Assembly: GCA_963692995.1 (NCBI GenBank)
Contig: OY843611.1
Span: 1,054,001 to 1,118,000 of the forward strand
Source: Bin87 sp963692995
GTDB taxonomy: Bacteria; Chloroflexota; Dehalococcoidia; Lucifugimonadales; UBA3495
Length of the DNA: 64,000 bases
Reading direction: 5' to 3'
Shown one piece after another: positions 33,885 to 41,856 of this stretch. Positions within the stretch are counted from its first letter, which is position 1, and each line of letters begins with the position of its first letter. The notes under the pieces are model-generated. The model did not search any database. It saw nothing but the letters and a program-made list of their open reading frames with translations, and had not been told where the DNA came from. A program made the position numbers and the translations under genes.

Positions 33885-34130
33885 TCAGCACAGGGCGTCT
33901 TCTCCGCAGTAGCAAACCGCGGAGCTTACTCCGTAGCATTCCGTGTGAATGGCGGCGCCGCAGCGGCCGCAGTTCAGGCGGTCTTCGTATCCGATGATGG
34001 TTTCGTCGCAGTAGCCGCAGGCGTCCGCTGCCTCCGTCGCGGCGCGGCGGCTGAGCCGCTGCATCGCTTGGCAGCGGCGCACCGGCGCGGGCGCCAACGC
34101 GGGCAGTTCCATCGGGTATGCGTAGGTCAT
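33885..34130 (-). CDS. Small protein with a prokaryotic RING-like zinc finger
   Basis: An 81-residue protein. Its second half carries Cys38-x2-Cys41, Cys54-x2-Cys57, His62-x2-Cys65 and Cys73-x-Cys75 (CGYC, CGRCGAAIHTEC, CYC). This is the cross-brace order seen in prokaryotic RING fingers and PHD-like fingers. The first half is a basic helical region (RRCQAMQRLSRRAATEA). An AAAAGGAG site precedes ATG 34130. Bacterial RING-like fingers are often linked to protein-protein contacts; no function is known here. A double zinc ribbon is the alternative reading. Confidence 0.75.
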   Translation of the reverse strand: MTYAYPMELPALAPAPVRRCQAMQRLSRRAATEAADACGYCDETIIGYEDRLNCGRCGAAIHTECYGVSSAVCYCGEDALC

Positions 34131-34161
34131 GGGAGTTCTCCTTTTGCAGTGTCAAAAGAGC

Positions 34162-34195
34162 AAAGGCCGCAGCGAAACATTTCGCCGCGGCCTTT
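34162..34195 (-). terminator. Intrinsic terminator of the 66-residue gene
   Basis: AAAGGCCGCGGCGAAA and its partner TTTCGCTGCGGCCTTT make a long stem with one mismatch on the minus strand, followed by GCTCTTTTG. It is 27 bases after the stop of gene 34422-34222. Confidence 0.8.
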
Positions 34196-34221
34196 CAGGT
34201 GAGGGGATTCGGTTGGGATAA

Positions 34222-34422
34222 TCAGATCAGTTGCGGCCAGAGGGCCAGCGCTCCATAGGTCAACGGCAGCGCGGCGATTCCCAAACCCAGGGCAATGCCC
34301 AGTATCCAGGCGACTCGCCGACGCTGGCGTCGCTCCAAGGACTGCCGGCGCCGTTCCTGGCGATATTCGTTTTCGAGAAAACTGCCGGCGCTGCCGTAGC
34401 CGACGTTGCCAATGCGTATCAT
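34222..34422 (-). CDS. Short single-pass membrane protein
   Basis: A 66-residue protein beginning MIRIGNVGYGSAGSFLENEY, then a very basic stretch (RQERRRQSLERRQRRRVAW) and one C-terminal membrane helix (ILGIALGLGIAALPLTYGALAL). AGGAG upstream of ATG 34422 favours this start over one 36 bases earlier. The shape (basic cytoplasmic face, one helix) suits a small channel or assembly component; no family was recognised. Confidence 0.65.
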   Translation of the reverse strand: MIRIGNVGYGSAGSFLENEYRQERRRQSLERRQRRRVAWILGIALGLGIAALPLTYGALALWPQLI

Positions 34423-34578
34423 GGTAAGCTCCTGGTGATTCGGTTCAGTAGTTGGCAAATTTCTTTTCAGTGTCAGATTTCGTTATTCGGTTTTTAACGG
34501 ACTCCTGACGCTCCGCGTCAAGGCCACGCCGCCGGACGGCGGGAGACGCGGTTCCGCTGCTGGTTTCAGTTCAGAAAA

Positions 34579-34619
34579 AATGGCCGAAGCGACTCCGTAG
34601 GGAGTTCGCTTCGGCCATT
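34579..34619 (-). terminator. Strong intrinsic terminator of the 314-residue gene
   Basis: AATGGCCGAAGCGAACTCC and its near-perfect partner form a stem of about 18 bp with a very short loop. On the minus strand it is followed by TTTTTTCTG. It is 47 bases after the stop of gene 35610-34666. Confidence 0.85.
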
Positions 34620-34665
34620 GGCCGCTTTTGCCCGGAGCGGGCCGGAAGCCCGACTACGGGCCGTT

Positions 34666-35610
34666 TTAGATGATCTCTACCGTCGGCTCGCGCCGCTGGC
34701 TGCGGATCATCCGGAACGGATCGGTCTGGGGGAAACTCAGCGATCCGGCGACGCAGTAACTGACCGTGGATCCCTTGATCTCCGCCTTTCGGTAAAAGAC
34801 GATCTCGTCAAGGAATCCTTGCAGTACGTCAATGCCGTCAGCCGGACGAGTCACGCCCCGCACGCTGGTGGCGCGCCGCACCTTGGGGTACGACATTTTG
34901 ACCACGCTGATGATGACCCCGTTCAGCGAGCCTTGGGCGTCGCGTTGCAAGCCGGGCAGGTCCCCCATCAGGGACAAGGCTGCCTCCGCCGCTTCCGTTA
35001 CTGCGGCGTTGTGCGCCGGCAAATGCTCAGGGTCGGGATCGAAGGACTGGTTTTCCAGACGCACCGGGTCTCGGGTCCGCAGCGCGGCCAGGGTCTGGCC
35101 CTCGCTCTCCCAGCCGCCTTCCGCCATGCGTTGCACCGTTTCCAGCGGCAGCTGCAACTTGCCCTTATTCGGGGTCAAGTCCTGGCTTAGCTTGTAGGGA
35201 GAAAAGACGTTGGAGCCGGTTCCCCGCAATTGCACTTCGCCGCTCAAGTCGGGAATTACGCCAAAGACGGTGACGTTGCGGGCTTTCATCGGGTTGTCCA
35301 CGTCGTAGAAGTTCAAGGCATTAATGCCCATTACTAGCTCGACGCAGGTGTCAGTGACGGAGTCCCAGCTGCCGGCGACGGGAGTGTGATTCCAGTCTCG
35401 GATCGCCTGCATCCGCAGTCGGTTGAGACTGGCAATCTCCGATGCCCAGGCCGGCGCGCGGAAAACAATCTCCGCCACGTTGACCAGGTTCTGCCACCGG
35501 GATTCGGGGGTGGACCGGGCGTAGCGATTGCCGTTGCCCCGACCGCCGTTTCCGTCGTTCTGCTCTGCCATGGCTTCAGCCTCGGCCATTATGTCTTCAC
35601 GGGTAGCCAT
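34666..35610 (-). CDS. Unknown 314-residue cytoplasmic protein
   Basis: The N terminus is a flexible Gly/Asn-rich segment (MAEQNDGNGGRGNGNRYARS). The core is mixed alpha-beta, with ASEIASLNRLRMQAIRDWNH, VELVMGINALNFYDVDNPMKARNVTVFGVI, and IDVLQGFLDEIVFYRKAEIKGS. The end reads FRMIRSQRREPTVEII. GAGGA stands about nine bases before ATG 35610. No signal, membrane segment or metal site is visible and no family is recognised. The strong terminator and solitary promoter region suggest it is expressed as a single, possibly abundant product. Confidence 0.7.
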   Translation of the reverse strand: MATREDIMAEAEAMAEQNDGNGGRGNGNRYARSTPESRWQNLVNVAEIVFRAPAWASEIASLNRLRMQAIRDWNHTPVAGSWDSVTDTCVELVMGINALNFYDVDNPMKARNVTVFGVIPDLSGEVQLRGTGSNVFSPYKLSQDLTPNKGKLQLPLETVQRMAEGGWESEGQTLAALRTRDPVRLENQSFDPDPEHLPAHNAAVTEAAEAALSLMGDLPGLQRDAQGSLNGVIISVVKMSYPKVRRATSVRGVTRPADGIDVLQGFLDEIVFYRKAEIKGSTVSYCVAGSLSFPQTDPFRMIRSQRREPTVEII

Positions 35611-36157
35611 TTCAATAATTCCTCACTGCTGGTGTATCGGTTATTGGCCGGCATTATGAGTTTTGCCGACTTTTCCCTGTTGCGTGTTTCAGTTCCTCCT
35701 TGCGATTGACGCCGGTTTTTTCATCAAGTTTGCGCTCACTGGGGAGGGCAGGGACCTGAGGTTGTCCTTTAATTGTAAGGGACTGTTGCTGACCTTTTGA
35801 CCGGACTGGCAGCGATAATGCTGTTACATAAGAGAATATGGATAAATATAAGCGTGCAAAAGGGGTAAATTTTATGGACTTTTTCGGAAGGGAAAAGCGG
35901 CTCGGTGGGTTATACTGCTAACCGGTCGCATTCTCCTCGCGGCCATCAAGCCGGTTTCCCGGCGGCCGCGCACTGCGGCTGCCGGGTTTTTTCGCATCAA
36001 CCGGGCCGCCGGTCATTCCATTCCCGCCGTCGCGGCAGCGCCGGGGTCGGGCCGGGCGCGGACCGGCGATGTTTGACCAGCCGGGCCGGGCCTGGGTCCG
36101 GTTGCCGGCAGTCCCGACGCCGCTGGTATAATGAGATCGCCAATTCGGTTCAGCGCA
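35611..36157. other. Intergenic promoter region between divergent genes
   Basis: No gene is seen in these 550 bases. The part 35760-35880 is AT-rich compared with its surroundings and holds TACAAT and TATAATG-like words on both strands, so promoters for the minus gene at 35610 and the plus gene at 36158 probably lie here. None could be assigned with confidence. The GC-rich part 35930-36100 has short complementary stretches (GGCGGCCGCG, GCCGGGCGCG). Confidence 0.5.
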
Positions 36158-37051
36158 ATGTCCACCGCTTACGCCAATTTCCCACGCCGCGCCCTGGCCC
36201 GACGCTTGCAGGATCAAGTCGGCGCCGACACCCTGGCCGAATGCCTGGGCGTAACCCCTGACGCTCTGCCCGACCTGCTGGCCGACGCGGTTCCCTGGCC
36301 CAGCGCAGCCCTGGCCGGACTGGTGCGACTGGCCCAACGAGTGGATCGGGCCAGCCCGGCGCAACCGGCTCCGCCGCCGGCAGAACCGTCGTCGCAATCG
36401 CAACCGTCTCTGCAATCGCAACCGTCACCGCAACCGCAACCGTCGTCGCAATCGCAACCGTCTCTGCAATCGCAACCGTCACCGCAACCGCAACCGTCGT
36501 CGCAATCGCAACCGTCTCTGCAATCGCAACCGTCGCCGCAACCGCAACCGCCGCCCAACGCCGCGCCGCCGCTGATCTCCAAAGCAGCCCGACAGCAGGA
36601 CCTCTATCGCCTCGTCGCCCTGGCCCGCCTGTGGGGCCTCAGCGACCAATTGCCCTTTGATGAATTCTGCCGCCTTCAGGAACTTCTCGCCCAGCTGGAA
36701 CTGGCCCTGATCTTGGATTTCGGAGTCAGCGCTCCCCTGCCCGGCGAAAGATGGGACCTGCGCCGCCAGTGGCGGGAGGCCGAAACGCGCCTCAGCCGAC
36801 TGCGGGAAATCCGCCAGGCCCGCGCCGCCTGGCAGCGCCGGGGCTGGCGACGCTGGCGGCCGGCCGGCAAACTACCCGATCCCGCCGCTCTGCTGCGCCA
36901 ACTCATGGCCGAAGCCGACCGGCTGACCGTCGCCGCCGACGATTGCCCCGGCCCGGCCGGCGGCCTGGTTCTCAACCGCGCCGGACTCGAGCCAATCCTG
37001 CAAGCCCGCTGGCGACAACCCTCCGCTGGAACCCCCGCAACCGCGCCTTAG
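36158..37051 (+). CDS. Unknown protein with a Pro/Gln/Ser repeat linker
   Basis: A 297-residue protein. Residues 1-65 form a helical domain (MSTAYANFPRRALARRLQDQ, then TLAECLGVTPDALPDLLADA) that looks like a small helix-turn-helix or HigA-like DNA-binding fold. Residues 77-130 are three copies of an 18-residue Pro/Gln/Ser repeat. The C-terminal 160 residues are helical and basic (REAETRLSRLREIRQARAAW and AWQRRGWRRWRPAGKLP). A GTG or ATG start upstream is possible, but ATG 36158 begins the conserved-looking part. Its stop overlaps the convergent sigma-factor gene by four bases. A regulator of the element is a fair guess. Confidence 0.65.
   Translation: MSTAYANFPRRALARRLQDQVGADTLAECLGVTPDALPDLLADAVPWPSAALAGLVRLAQRVDRASPAQPAPPPAEPSSQSQPSLQSQPSPQPQPSSQSQPSLQSQPSPQPQPSSQSQPSLQSQPSPQPQPPPNAAPPLISKAARQQDLYRLVALARLWGLSDQLPFDEFCRLQELLAQLELALILDFGVSAPLPGERWDLRRQWREAETRLSRLREIRQARAAWQRRGWRRWRPAGKLPDPAALLRQLMAEADRLTVAADDCPGPAGGLVLNRAGLEPILQARWRQPSAGTPATAP
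36386..36547 (+). repeat. Three 54-bp tandem repeats inside the coding region
   Basis: Units at 36386-36439, 36440-36493 and 36494-36547 are almost identical and encode PSSQSQPSLQSQPSPQPQ. Only the end of the third unit differs, at one silent base. Near identity at silent positions shows recent expansion. Confidence 0.9.
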
Positions 37052-38157
37052 TCCAGCCAGTCCCGCAGGGACCGCGCCCCCGCTTGCTCCCGCAATAAGC
37101 CCAAGGCTCGCGTCTCAATCTCCGGCAGACGATCCTCGTCAATTCCTATCAGCAGCGCCGTCTCCGCCGGACTGCGCTCCCCTTCCGCCGCCAGGCCGTA
37201 GCGCAACCGGATTACTTGGGCCTCTAGCTCCGGCAGTCGGTTCAGTAGCCCGTCCATCTCTTGACTCAAGCCGCTATCCAGACAGTCCGCCATGGTGCGG
37301 TCGGCGGCGGCCAGCAGCCCCGCGTTCCGCTCTTGCTCCGCCGTCTCGTCGTAAAGCAAAGCGTCCAACGATAGCGTCTGCCGGTTCAGCTCCCCCTCGG
37401 CCGGCTCCGCCTGCCGCGCCCGCTCCTGGGTCACCCGCTCGTTCAGATAAATCCCGTAGCCCTGGCGCAGCCCGCCGCGCTTGACCGCCGTCCGAATGTA
37501 AAACCGCGCCAGCGTGCCAAAGCGGTTGCCCCGACGGTGATCGTAACGGTTCAGCGCCTGCAACAGCCCCCAGCGGCCTTCCTGCTCCCGGTCTTCCTGG
37601 GGCATATCTCCGCAGTCGCTCTCCCGGGCGATGCGCTGGATCAGCGGCTCATAGGCTACCAATAACGCTTCCCGACTAGCCTCGGCAGCTTGTCGCCAGC
37701 CCCGTCCGTCTTCCGTTAACGCCGGCTCCAGCCGCCGCAACTCCCGTCGCAACCGCCGTCCATCCCGTGCGCGCTCCGCTAAATCGGACAGCGGCCCAGC
37801 CCACTGCGCCGCCGCCGGCGACAACGCCAGCCGGCATAATGACAATTCCGCCAGCAACTCAAGCGATGGCTCGCTGCCCAAGGCCCGCGCCAGCCGTCGG
37901 CTGACGCCGCGACTAATGCACCCGTCAATCACATCGGCAACGAAGGGGTCTTCCTGAAAATCGGATACTGTCGGGTTTTCCAGCCAGGGCCGCCGCAATC
38001 GGGTCAGCGACCGGGCGATTAGCCGGCTCCCGGCGATTTCCTCAAGGAGCAGCGCGTTGGCTCCCGCCGGGTCCGGCGCGTCATTCAGCGCGGCGGACAG
38101 TTTCCGCGCCACGGCGATGTTCAGCAAATGACGCTGTTCCGCGGAGTAATCGAGCAT
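37048..38157 (-). CDS. Sigma-70 family RNA polymerase sigma factor of the element
   Basis: A 369-residue sigma factor. Region 2 lies at about 165-228: ALLVAYEPLIQRIARESDCG, then EQEGRWGLLQALNRYDHRRG, then FGTLARFYIRTAVKR, the core-binding and -10-melting helices. Region 4 is near 305-360: LLNRLPELEAQVIRLRYGL, then RSPAETALLIGIDEDRLPEIETRALGLLRE, a helix-turn-helix for the -35 element. The first 160 residues have no clear region 1.2 pattern and may be an element-specific domain. An upstream in-frame ATG at 38196 would add 13 residues. Placed between two plus-strand units, it probably drives the element's own promoters. Confidence 0.85.
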   Translation of the reverse strand: MLDYSAEQRHLLNIAVARKLSAALNDAPDPAGANALLLEEIAGSRLIARSLTRLRRPWLENPTVSDFQEDPFVADVIDGCISRGVSRRLARALGSEPSLELLAELSLCRLALSPAAAQWAGPLSDLAERARDGRRLRRELRRLEPALTEDGRGWRQAAEASREALLVAYEPLIQRIARESDCGDMPQEDREQEGRWGLLQALNRYDHRRGNRFGTLARFYIRTAVKRGGLRQGYGIYLNERVTQERARQAEPAEGELNRQTLSLDALLYDETAEQERNAGLLAAADRTMADCLDSGLSQEMDGLLNRLPELEAQVIRLRYGLAAEGERSPAETALLIGIDEDRLPEIETRALGLLREQAGARSLRDWLD

Positions 38158-38173
38158 AGGGCCGGTTTCCGTC

Positions 38174-38194
38174 GCCGGGGTCTCAGTCCCCGGC
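38174..38194. promoter_or_regulatory. Short palindrome ahead of the sigma-factor gene
   Basis: GCCGGGG and CCCCGGC flank TCTCAGT, a 7 bp inverted repeat in the divergent region between the sigma-factor gene and the lipoprotein gene at 38308. It could be an operator or a leader hairpin; there is no T-tract. Confidence 0.4.
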
Positions 38195-38307
38195 ATGCGC
38201 GTTTGTCCCGGAATATACCCTGCGCCCCCGGAACCGCGCAAGGCCGGAGCGTCATCGCCGGCGCAGTCTGTTATCTGCCGGACAGTCGTGAAAGGAGGTC
38301 CCGGTTC

Positions 38308-38946
38308 GTGCTGCGGCCGTTTTTGCTCATCGCCGTCGGTTTCCTGCTGACCCTCGCCCTGGCTGCCTGCGGCGGCGGCGGCCCGTCCAACGATGATGAT
38401 GATCTGGACCTGGATATTGACTTTTCCGTGGAGGGGGGCGTTTTGAGCGTTGACGAAATGCAGGTGCTGGCGCAAAGCCGCCTGGCGCGGGTCGATTTCC
38501 TCGTCGGCTGGCTGACTCTCGCCGAATCCTTTCAGGAAAAGAGTCGCGGCCTGCGCCAGCTCGCCGAGCTGGAACGGACCGGTCTTGACGTGCGTTGGGT
38601 ACGGCAAGTCCATGACCTCAGCCGAAAGAACGACCTGATCTATGCCGAAGCCCAGCGCCTGGCTCCGCCCCAGGAAGCCGGCCAGGCTTACGCCCAACTG
38701 CTGGCCGACTTTACCGCCGGCGTCGATTCCTTTCACCTGTCCAGCGGAAGATTGCTTGACGCCGCCATCATCTTCGGCCCCGCCTCGCGGGCTTACGACG
38801 ATCTCAATGCGCTGGATCAAACGGCTTTCGACTCGGCCCGCCGGCAGGCCCGCTTTTATGAAATCGACGCCGCCCTGCTGCTGCAACGGACCGTAGCCGG
38901 ACTGGAAGACGCCATTGACGCCTTGCAGGTTGGCGACGGGGAATGA
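38308..38946 (+). CDS. Lipoprotein with acidic linker, first gene of the envelope operon
   Basis: A 212-residue protein. GTG 38308 lies nine bases after AAAGGAGG. The N terminus VLRPFLLIAVGFLLTLALAA runs into the lipobox cysteine (LAAC). An acidic stretch follows (SNDDDDLDLDIDFSVE), then a helical domain (LVGWLTLAESFQEKSRGLRQ, RQVHDLSRKNDLIYAEAQRL, LLLQRTVAGLEDAIDALQ). No family was recognised. The following gene has the same acidic LDLD run, suggesting related linkers. It probably sits on the outer face of the membrane as part of the conjugation apparatus. Confidence 0.75.
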   Translation: MLRPFLLIAVGFLLTLALAACGGGGPSNDDDDLDLDIDFSVEGGVLSVDEMQVLAQSRLARVDFLVGWLTLAESFQEKSRGLRQLAELERTGLDVRWVRQVHDLSRKNDLIYAEAQRLAPPQEAGQAYAQLLADFTAGVDSFHLSSGRLLDAAIIFGPASRAYDDLNALDQTAFDSARRQARFYEIDAALLLQRTVAGLEDAIDALQVGDGE

Positions 38947-38970
38947 TGAACCAAAAGGCCGGAGGCTGCG

Positions 38971-40143
38971 ATGATGGCTGAGGATCAACGAAATTTCGAC
39001 TACGGGGATGGGTCCGGGCGGCCACCGGACAATCCTCCTTTCGGGGCGGCTCCGCCGGGCGGTTTGGGCGGTTCCGGCCATCCTGCCGCTCCGCCCGGCG
39101 GCCCCACTGCTCCGCCGGGCAACCCCGGCTACCCCGGCGATCCCGGCAATCCCAATTACCCCGGCTACGCCGGCGGTCCCGGTTATGATCCCGCCGGCTC
39201 CTATCAATACCCCTATCCCGTCGCTGCCAACGGCGGCTGGAAAGCCCTGCTCCGTCGCCCGGTCGTTCTGCTCGGCCTGGCCCTGGCGCTGCTGCTCCCG
39301 ATTAGCGTCGGAGCGCTTTTCCTGCTGCAAAGCGGCGCCGATAGCAATGACGCCAACCTTGAAACTTCTGACGATGCCCTGGTTCCGAACCTCGATTTGG
39401 ACTTGGACTTGGACCTGGACTCGCCGACGCCGGAACCCGTCGCTACTCCCGATGCCGATGCCCTGCTGCATCAGCTGGCCCAGCTCGGCTTTACCCCGCC
39501 GGCGACGGCTCCCGATCCCGCCGCGCCGGCCGGCCCCGGCAATAACTCCGCCGCTCCGCCCGGCGCCGCTCCTTGGACCTCCTTCGCCCAAAGCGGCGGC
39601 GTCGAACAAGACCCCTTGCCCCGAACCGCCGCTCCCGCCGCTGCGCCGAGCCTGATCGAAATCGACGTTATCTACCGCCTCGGTCCCGCAACCTGGCACC
39701 GGATTCAAGCCCATGTGATGATGCAGCAACTGTCCATTCAGCCCCTCAGCGAATGGGATGCTTCCTACAGCGCCGGCCGGCTGGCCCTGGCCCAGGGACA
39801 TCTGGAAAGGGCGGCGGCGGCATCAAGCCCCGTCGAACAGGATTTGCAAAACGATGCGCTCAACCTGGCTACGCGCGTCCGGGAGTATGTCGCAATGATG
39901 CTGGACGGCCAGCGGCACCTCGAAGACGCTTACGACCTGCTGGCGGAAATGCAACGGGCGCTGGACGGCAACGCAGACGGCTGGTATGGCCTCACTGAGG
40001 AAGAGCGGGGCCAGTTGAACCGGATTGCCTCCGACGATCTGTTGCAGGCATTGTTCGCCTTCGACCGGATCATGCAAACCTACGGCTGCTCGATCTGCGG
40101 CGAAGTCTATCGCCAGCCCGCCGAACCGGGCCGGCCCTCGTGA
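38971..40143 (+). CDS. Single-pass membrane protein with Pro/Gly-rich cytoplasmic arm
   Basis: A 390-residue protein. The first 80 residues are Pro/Gly/Tyr-rich (GNPGYPGDPGNPNYPGYAGG). One membrane helix follows (VVLLGLALALLLPISVGALFLL), then an acidic NLDLDLDLDLDSPTPEP run. The C-terminal helical domain (WHRIQAHVMMQQLSIQPLSE, REYVAMMLDGQRHLEDAYDLLAEMQ) ends with CSICGEVY, a lone CxxC. GGAGG precedes the double ATG. This is a bitopic shape with the helical domain outside, as in VirB10-like or accessory conjugation proteins, but no family match was recognised. The stop overlaps the next start (GTGA). Confidence 0.7.
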   Translation: MMAEDQRNFDYGDGSGRPPDNPPFGAAPPGGLGGSGHPAAPPGGPTAPPGNPGYPGDPGNPNYPGYAGGPGYDPAGSYQYPYPVAANGGWKALLRRPVVLLGLALALLLPISVGALFLLQSGADSNDANLETSDDALVPNLDLDLDLDLDSPTPEPVATPDADALLHQLAQLGFTPPATAPDPAAPAGPGNNSAAPPGAAPWTSFAQSGGVEQDPLPRTAAPAAAPSLIEIDVIYRLGPATWHRIQAHVMMQQLSIQPLSEWDASYSAGRLALAQGHLERAAAASSPVEQDLQNDALNLATRVREYVAMMLDGQRHLEDAYDLLAEMQRALDGNADGWYGLTEEERGQLNRIASDDLLQALFAFDRIMQTYGCSICGEVYRQPAEPGRPS

Positions 40144-41051
40144 AGGAGCCCGCCGCCATCCTGCCCCGCCGGCGCCGCGGTCGCCGCCGCTGGCTCTGGC
40201 TGCTCGCGCCGACTCTGCTGGCCGCCGCTTTCTGGTGGACCAGCCAGTCCACGGCGGAACCGGCCGCCGCGCCGCCGGAGTCCGGCGACCCCGCCCGCTC
40301 CCGTCCGGCCGGCGCCGGCTTGCCGCCTCCTTTCGCCGGCGCCGGCCCAAGCGGCCCGCCTCCCTCTCCTCAGGCCACGTCCGCGGTTTCCGCCGGGCGA
40401 CGTTCCTTTCCCGACGCCAGCCCGCAAGGGAACCCGCCGCCGGTGATCCGGCGCTATCCCAAAGCACCCCATCACGCCCTGCCCGCGCCGGGCCGCGTGG
40501 ACCGGGCCTCCTGGTATCGGGAACAAACCCGGTATCTCCAGCGGGCCGTAGATAATGTCTTTACCCTGCTGCGCTATACGCTGGCTCAGGATCCGGAATA
40601 CTGGGATCAAGCCTGGGGACAAAGACTGCACTACGCCGCCGCCGGGCTGTCCCAGCATTACGCCCAGGGCGAAATAGCCCTGTGGCAACTGGCGCCGGAC
40701 CGCTGGCGCTGCGACGCCGCCCTGGACGCCGCTCTTCAGGAACAGGTCAGCGTCGGCTGCCCCGCCGCCGCCGAACTCCGGCAACTGGCAATCGTCTGGC
40801 GGCAGCTCGGACTGCTCAACCGCGAGCTCGAACTGCTGGGCCGCGCCGCGGCGCATTATGAAAACGACGGCGGGACCCGCGGCCTACGGGCGGAGGCCCT
40901 GCTCAGCGCAGTGGCCCGTCTGGAAGTCGCCCACGGGAGCCTGGAAGCGGAACGCCAGGCCCTGACCGCCCTGGGCCGACGCTACGAATTACGGATTCAG
41001 ACGGCGGCGCCGCCGCTGGCCCGGCTGGCCCGGCTGGCCCGGCGCGATTAG
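40140..41051 (+). CDS. Single-pass membrane protein with helical exterior domain
   Basis: A 303-residue protein starting with GTG 40140 inside the previous stop, so translation is coupled. The N terminus is basic (LPRRRRGRRRWLWLLAPTLL), followed by a membrane helix, then about 80 residues rich in Pro, Ala and Gly. The C-terminal 190 residues are helical (ASWYREQTRYLQRAVDNVFT, AELRQLAIVWRQLGLLNREL, GLRAEALLSAVARLEVAHGS). It may contain TPR-like helix pairs. It is part of the same operon as the lipoproteins and the giant VirB6-like protein. Confidence 0.7.
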   Translation: MKEPAAILPRRRRGRRRWLWLLAPTLLAAAFWWTSQSTAEPAAAPPESGDPARSRPAGAGLPPPFAGAGPSGPPPSPQATSAVSAGRRSFPDASPQGNPPPVIRRYPKAPHHALPAPGRVDRASWYREQTRYLQRAVDNVFTLLRYTLAQDPEYWDQAWGQRLHYAAAGLSQHYAQGEIALWQLAPDRWRCDAALDAALQEQVSVGCPAAAELRQLAIVWRQLGLLNRELELLGRAAAHYENDGGTRGLRAEALLSAVARLEVAHGSLEAERQALTALGRRYELRIQTAAPPLARLARLARRD

Positions 41052-41079
41052 CGCCGCCTGGCCGCCGGGATCGCTAACC

Positions 41080-41856
41080 GTGCTGCGACTTTTTCAACTA
41101 GCCACGCTGGCCGCGCTGGCCCTCGTCTGGTCGGCCTGCTGGTCCGCCGGTTCGCCGCTGCCGCCGGCGCCGCTGCCTACGGTGGCCCGCGCTACGGCGA
41201 CGCCGGTTCCGCCCGCTCCCGAAATAGTCGCCGCAACCCGGCAGGCGGCGGAACGCATTCGCTTGCGCGAACAGCACGGCGAACTCTTGCAGCGATCCGC
41301 CGTCGCGCCGGGGGATTTCAACCCCCAAGGCCATTTGCTAGGCTCCGTCCAGCAGGCCCAGCGGGACCGGGCGCGCGCCGCCGCCGCCCGCGACGCCGGG
41401 CTGATCCCGCGGACGGCCCCGGACCCGCCTCAGTTCGTCCGGCCCTACTGGTATCGGGACGGCGCCGGCGACCTGACCCCGCCGGGAGTGAATTCCCCCT
41501 ACGCCGATCTGCTGCCGCCGGCACGGGCCTGCGCGCCTTACAGCGCCCTGGCCGACGGCCCGCGACGGAACGATTTCTACCGGGAACTCTATCGGCACGT
41601 CGCCGAACTGCTGCCCGTATCACCGCCGTCCCAGGATGATTTTCTGGCGCAAACTCAGGAACAATTGGCCTGGGAACTGCTGCCCGGTCCCGGTCCCGAC
41701 GTCCGCCTGCGCCTTTGGCTGACTTTCCGGCACGACGGAGGACGTTATCTGATCGGCGGTGAAGCGCTAGGCGCGCTGGAAGACGTGGATCACGTCCGCT
41801 GTCCCGTCTTCGGAAGTTTCGATCATCAGTCGGTAGAGCTGGCGAGGCTGGAATGA
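41080..41856 (+). CDS. Envelope lipoprotein
   Basis: A 258-residue protein with GTG start at 41080. LRLFQLATLAALALVWSACW is a lipoprotein signal with the cysteine at residue 20. Residues 30-60 are Pro/Ala-rich, then a helix (IVAATRQAAERIRLREQHGE). The later part has PYWYRDGAGDLTPPGVNSPY, HVAELLPVSPPSQDDFLAQT, and a beta segment VRLRLWLTFRHDGGRYLIGG with the end FGSFDHQSVEL. No family was recognised. It overlaps the next gene by four bases (ATGA). Confidence 0.7.
   Translation: MLRLFQLATLAALALVWSACWSAGSPLPPAPLPTVARATATPVPPAPEIVAATRQAAERIRLREQHGELLQRSAVAPGDFNPQGHLLGSVQQAQRDRARAAAARDAGLIPRTAPDPPQFVRPYWYRDGAGDLTPPGVNSPYADLLPPARACAPYSALADGPRRNDFYRELYRHVAELLPVSPPSQDDFLAQTQEQLAWELLPGPGPDVRLRLWLTFRHDGGRYLIGGEALGALEDVDHVRCPVFGSFDHQSVELARLE

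Noticed and set aside
38158..39801. Very long form (917 residues) of the sigma factor
   Set aside because: The extension is the antisense of two lipoprotein or membrane-protein genes with clear signals on the plus strand.
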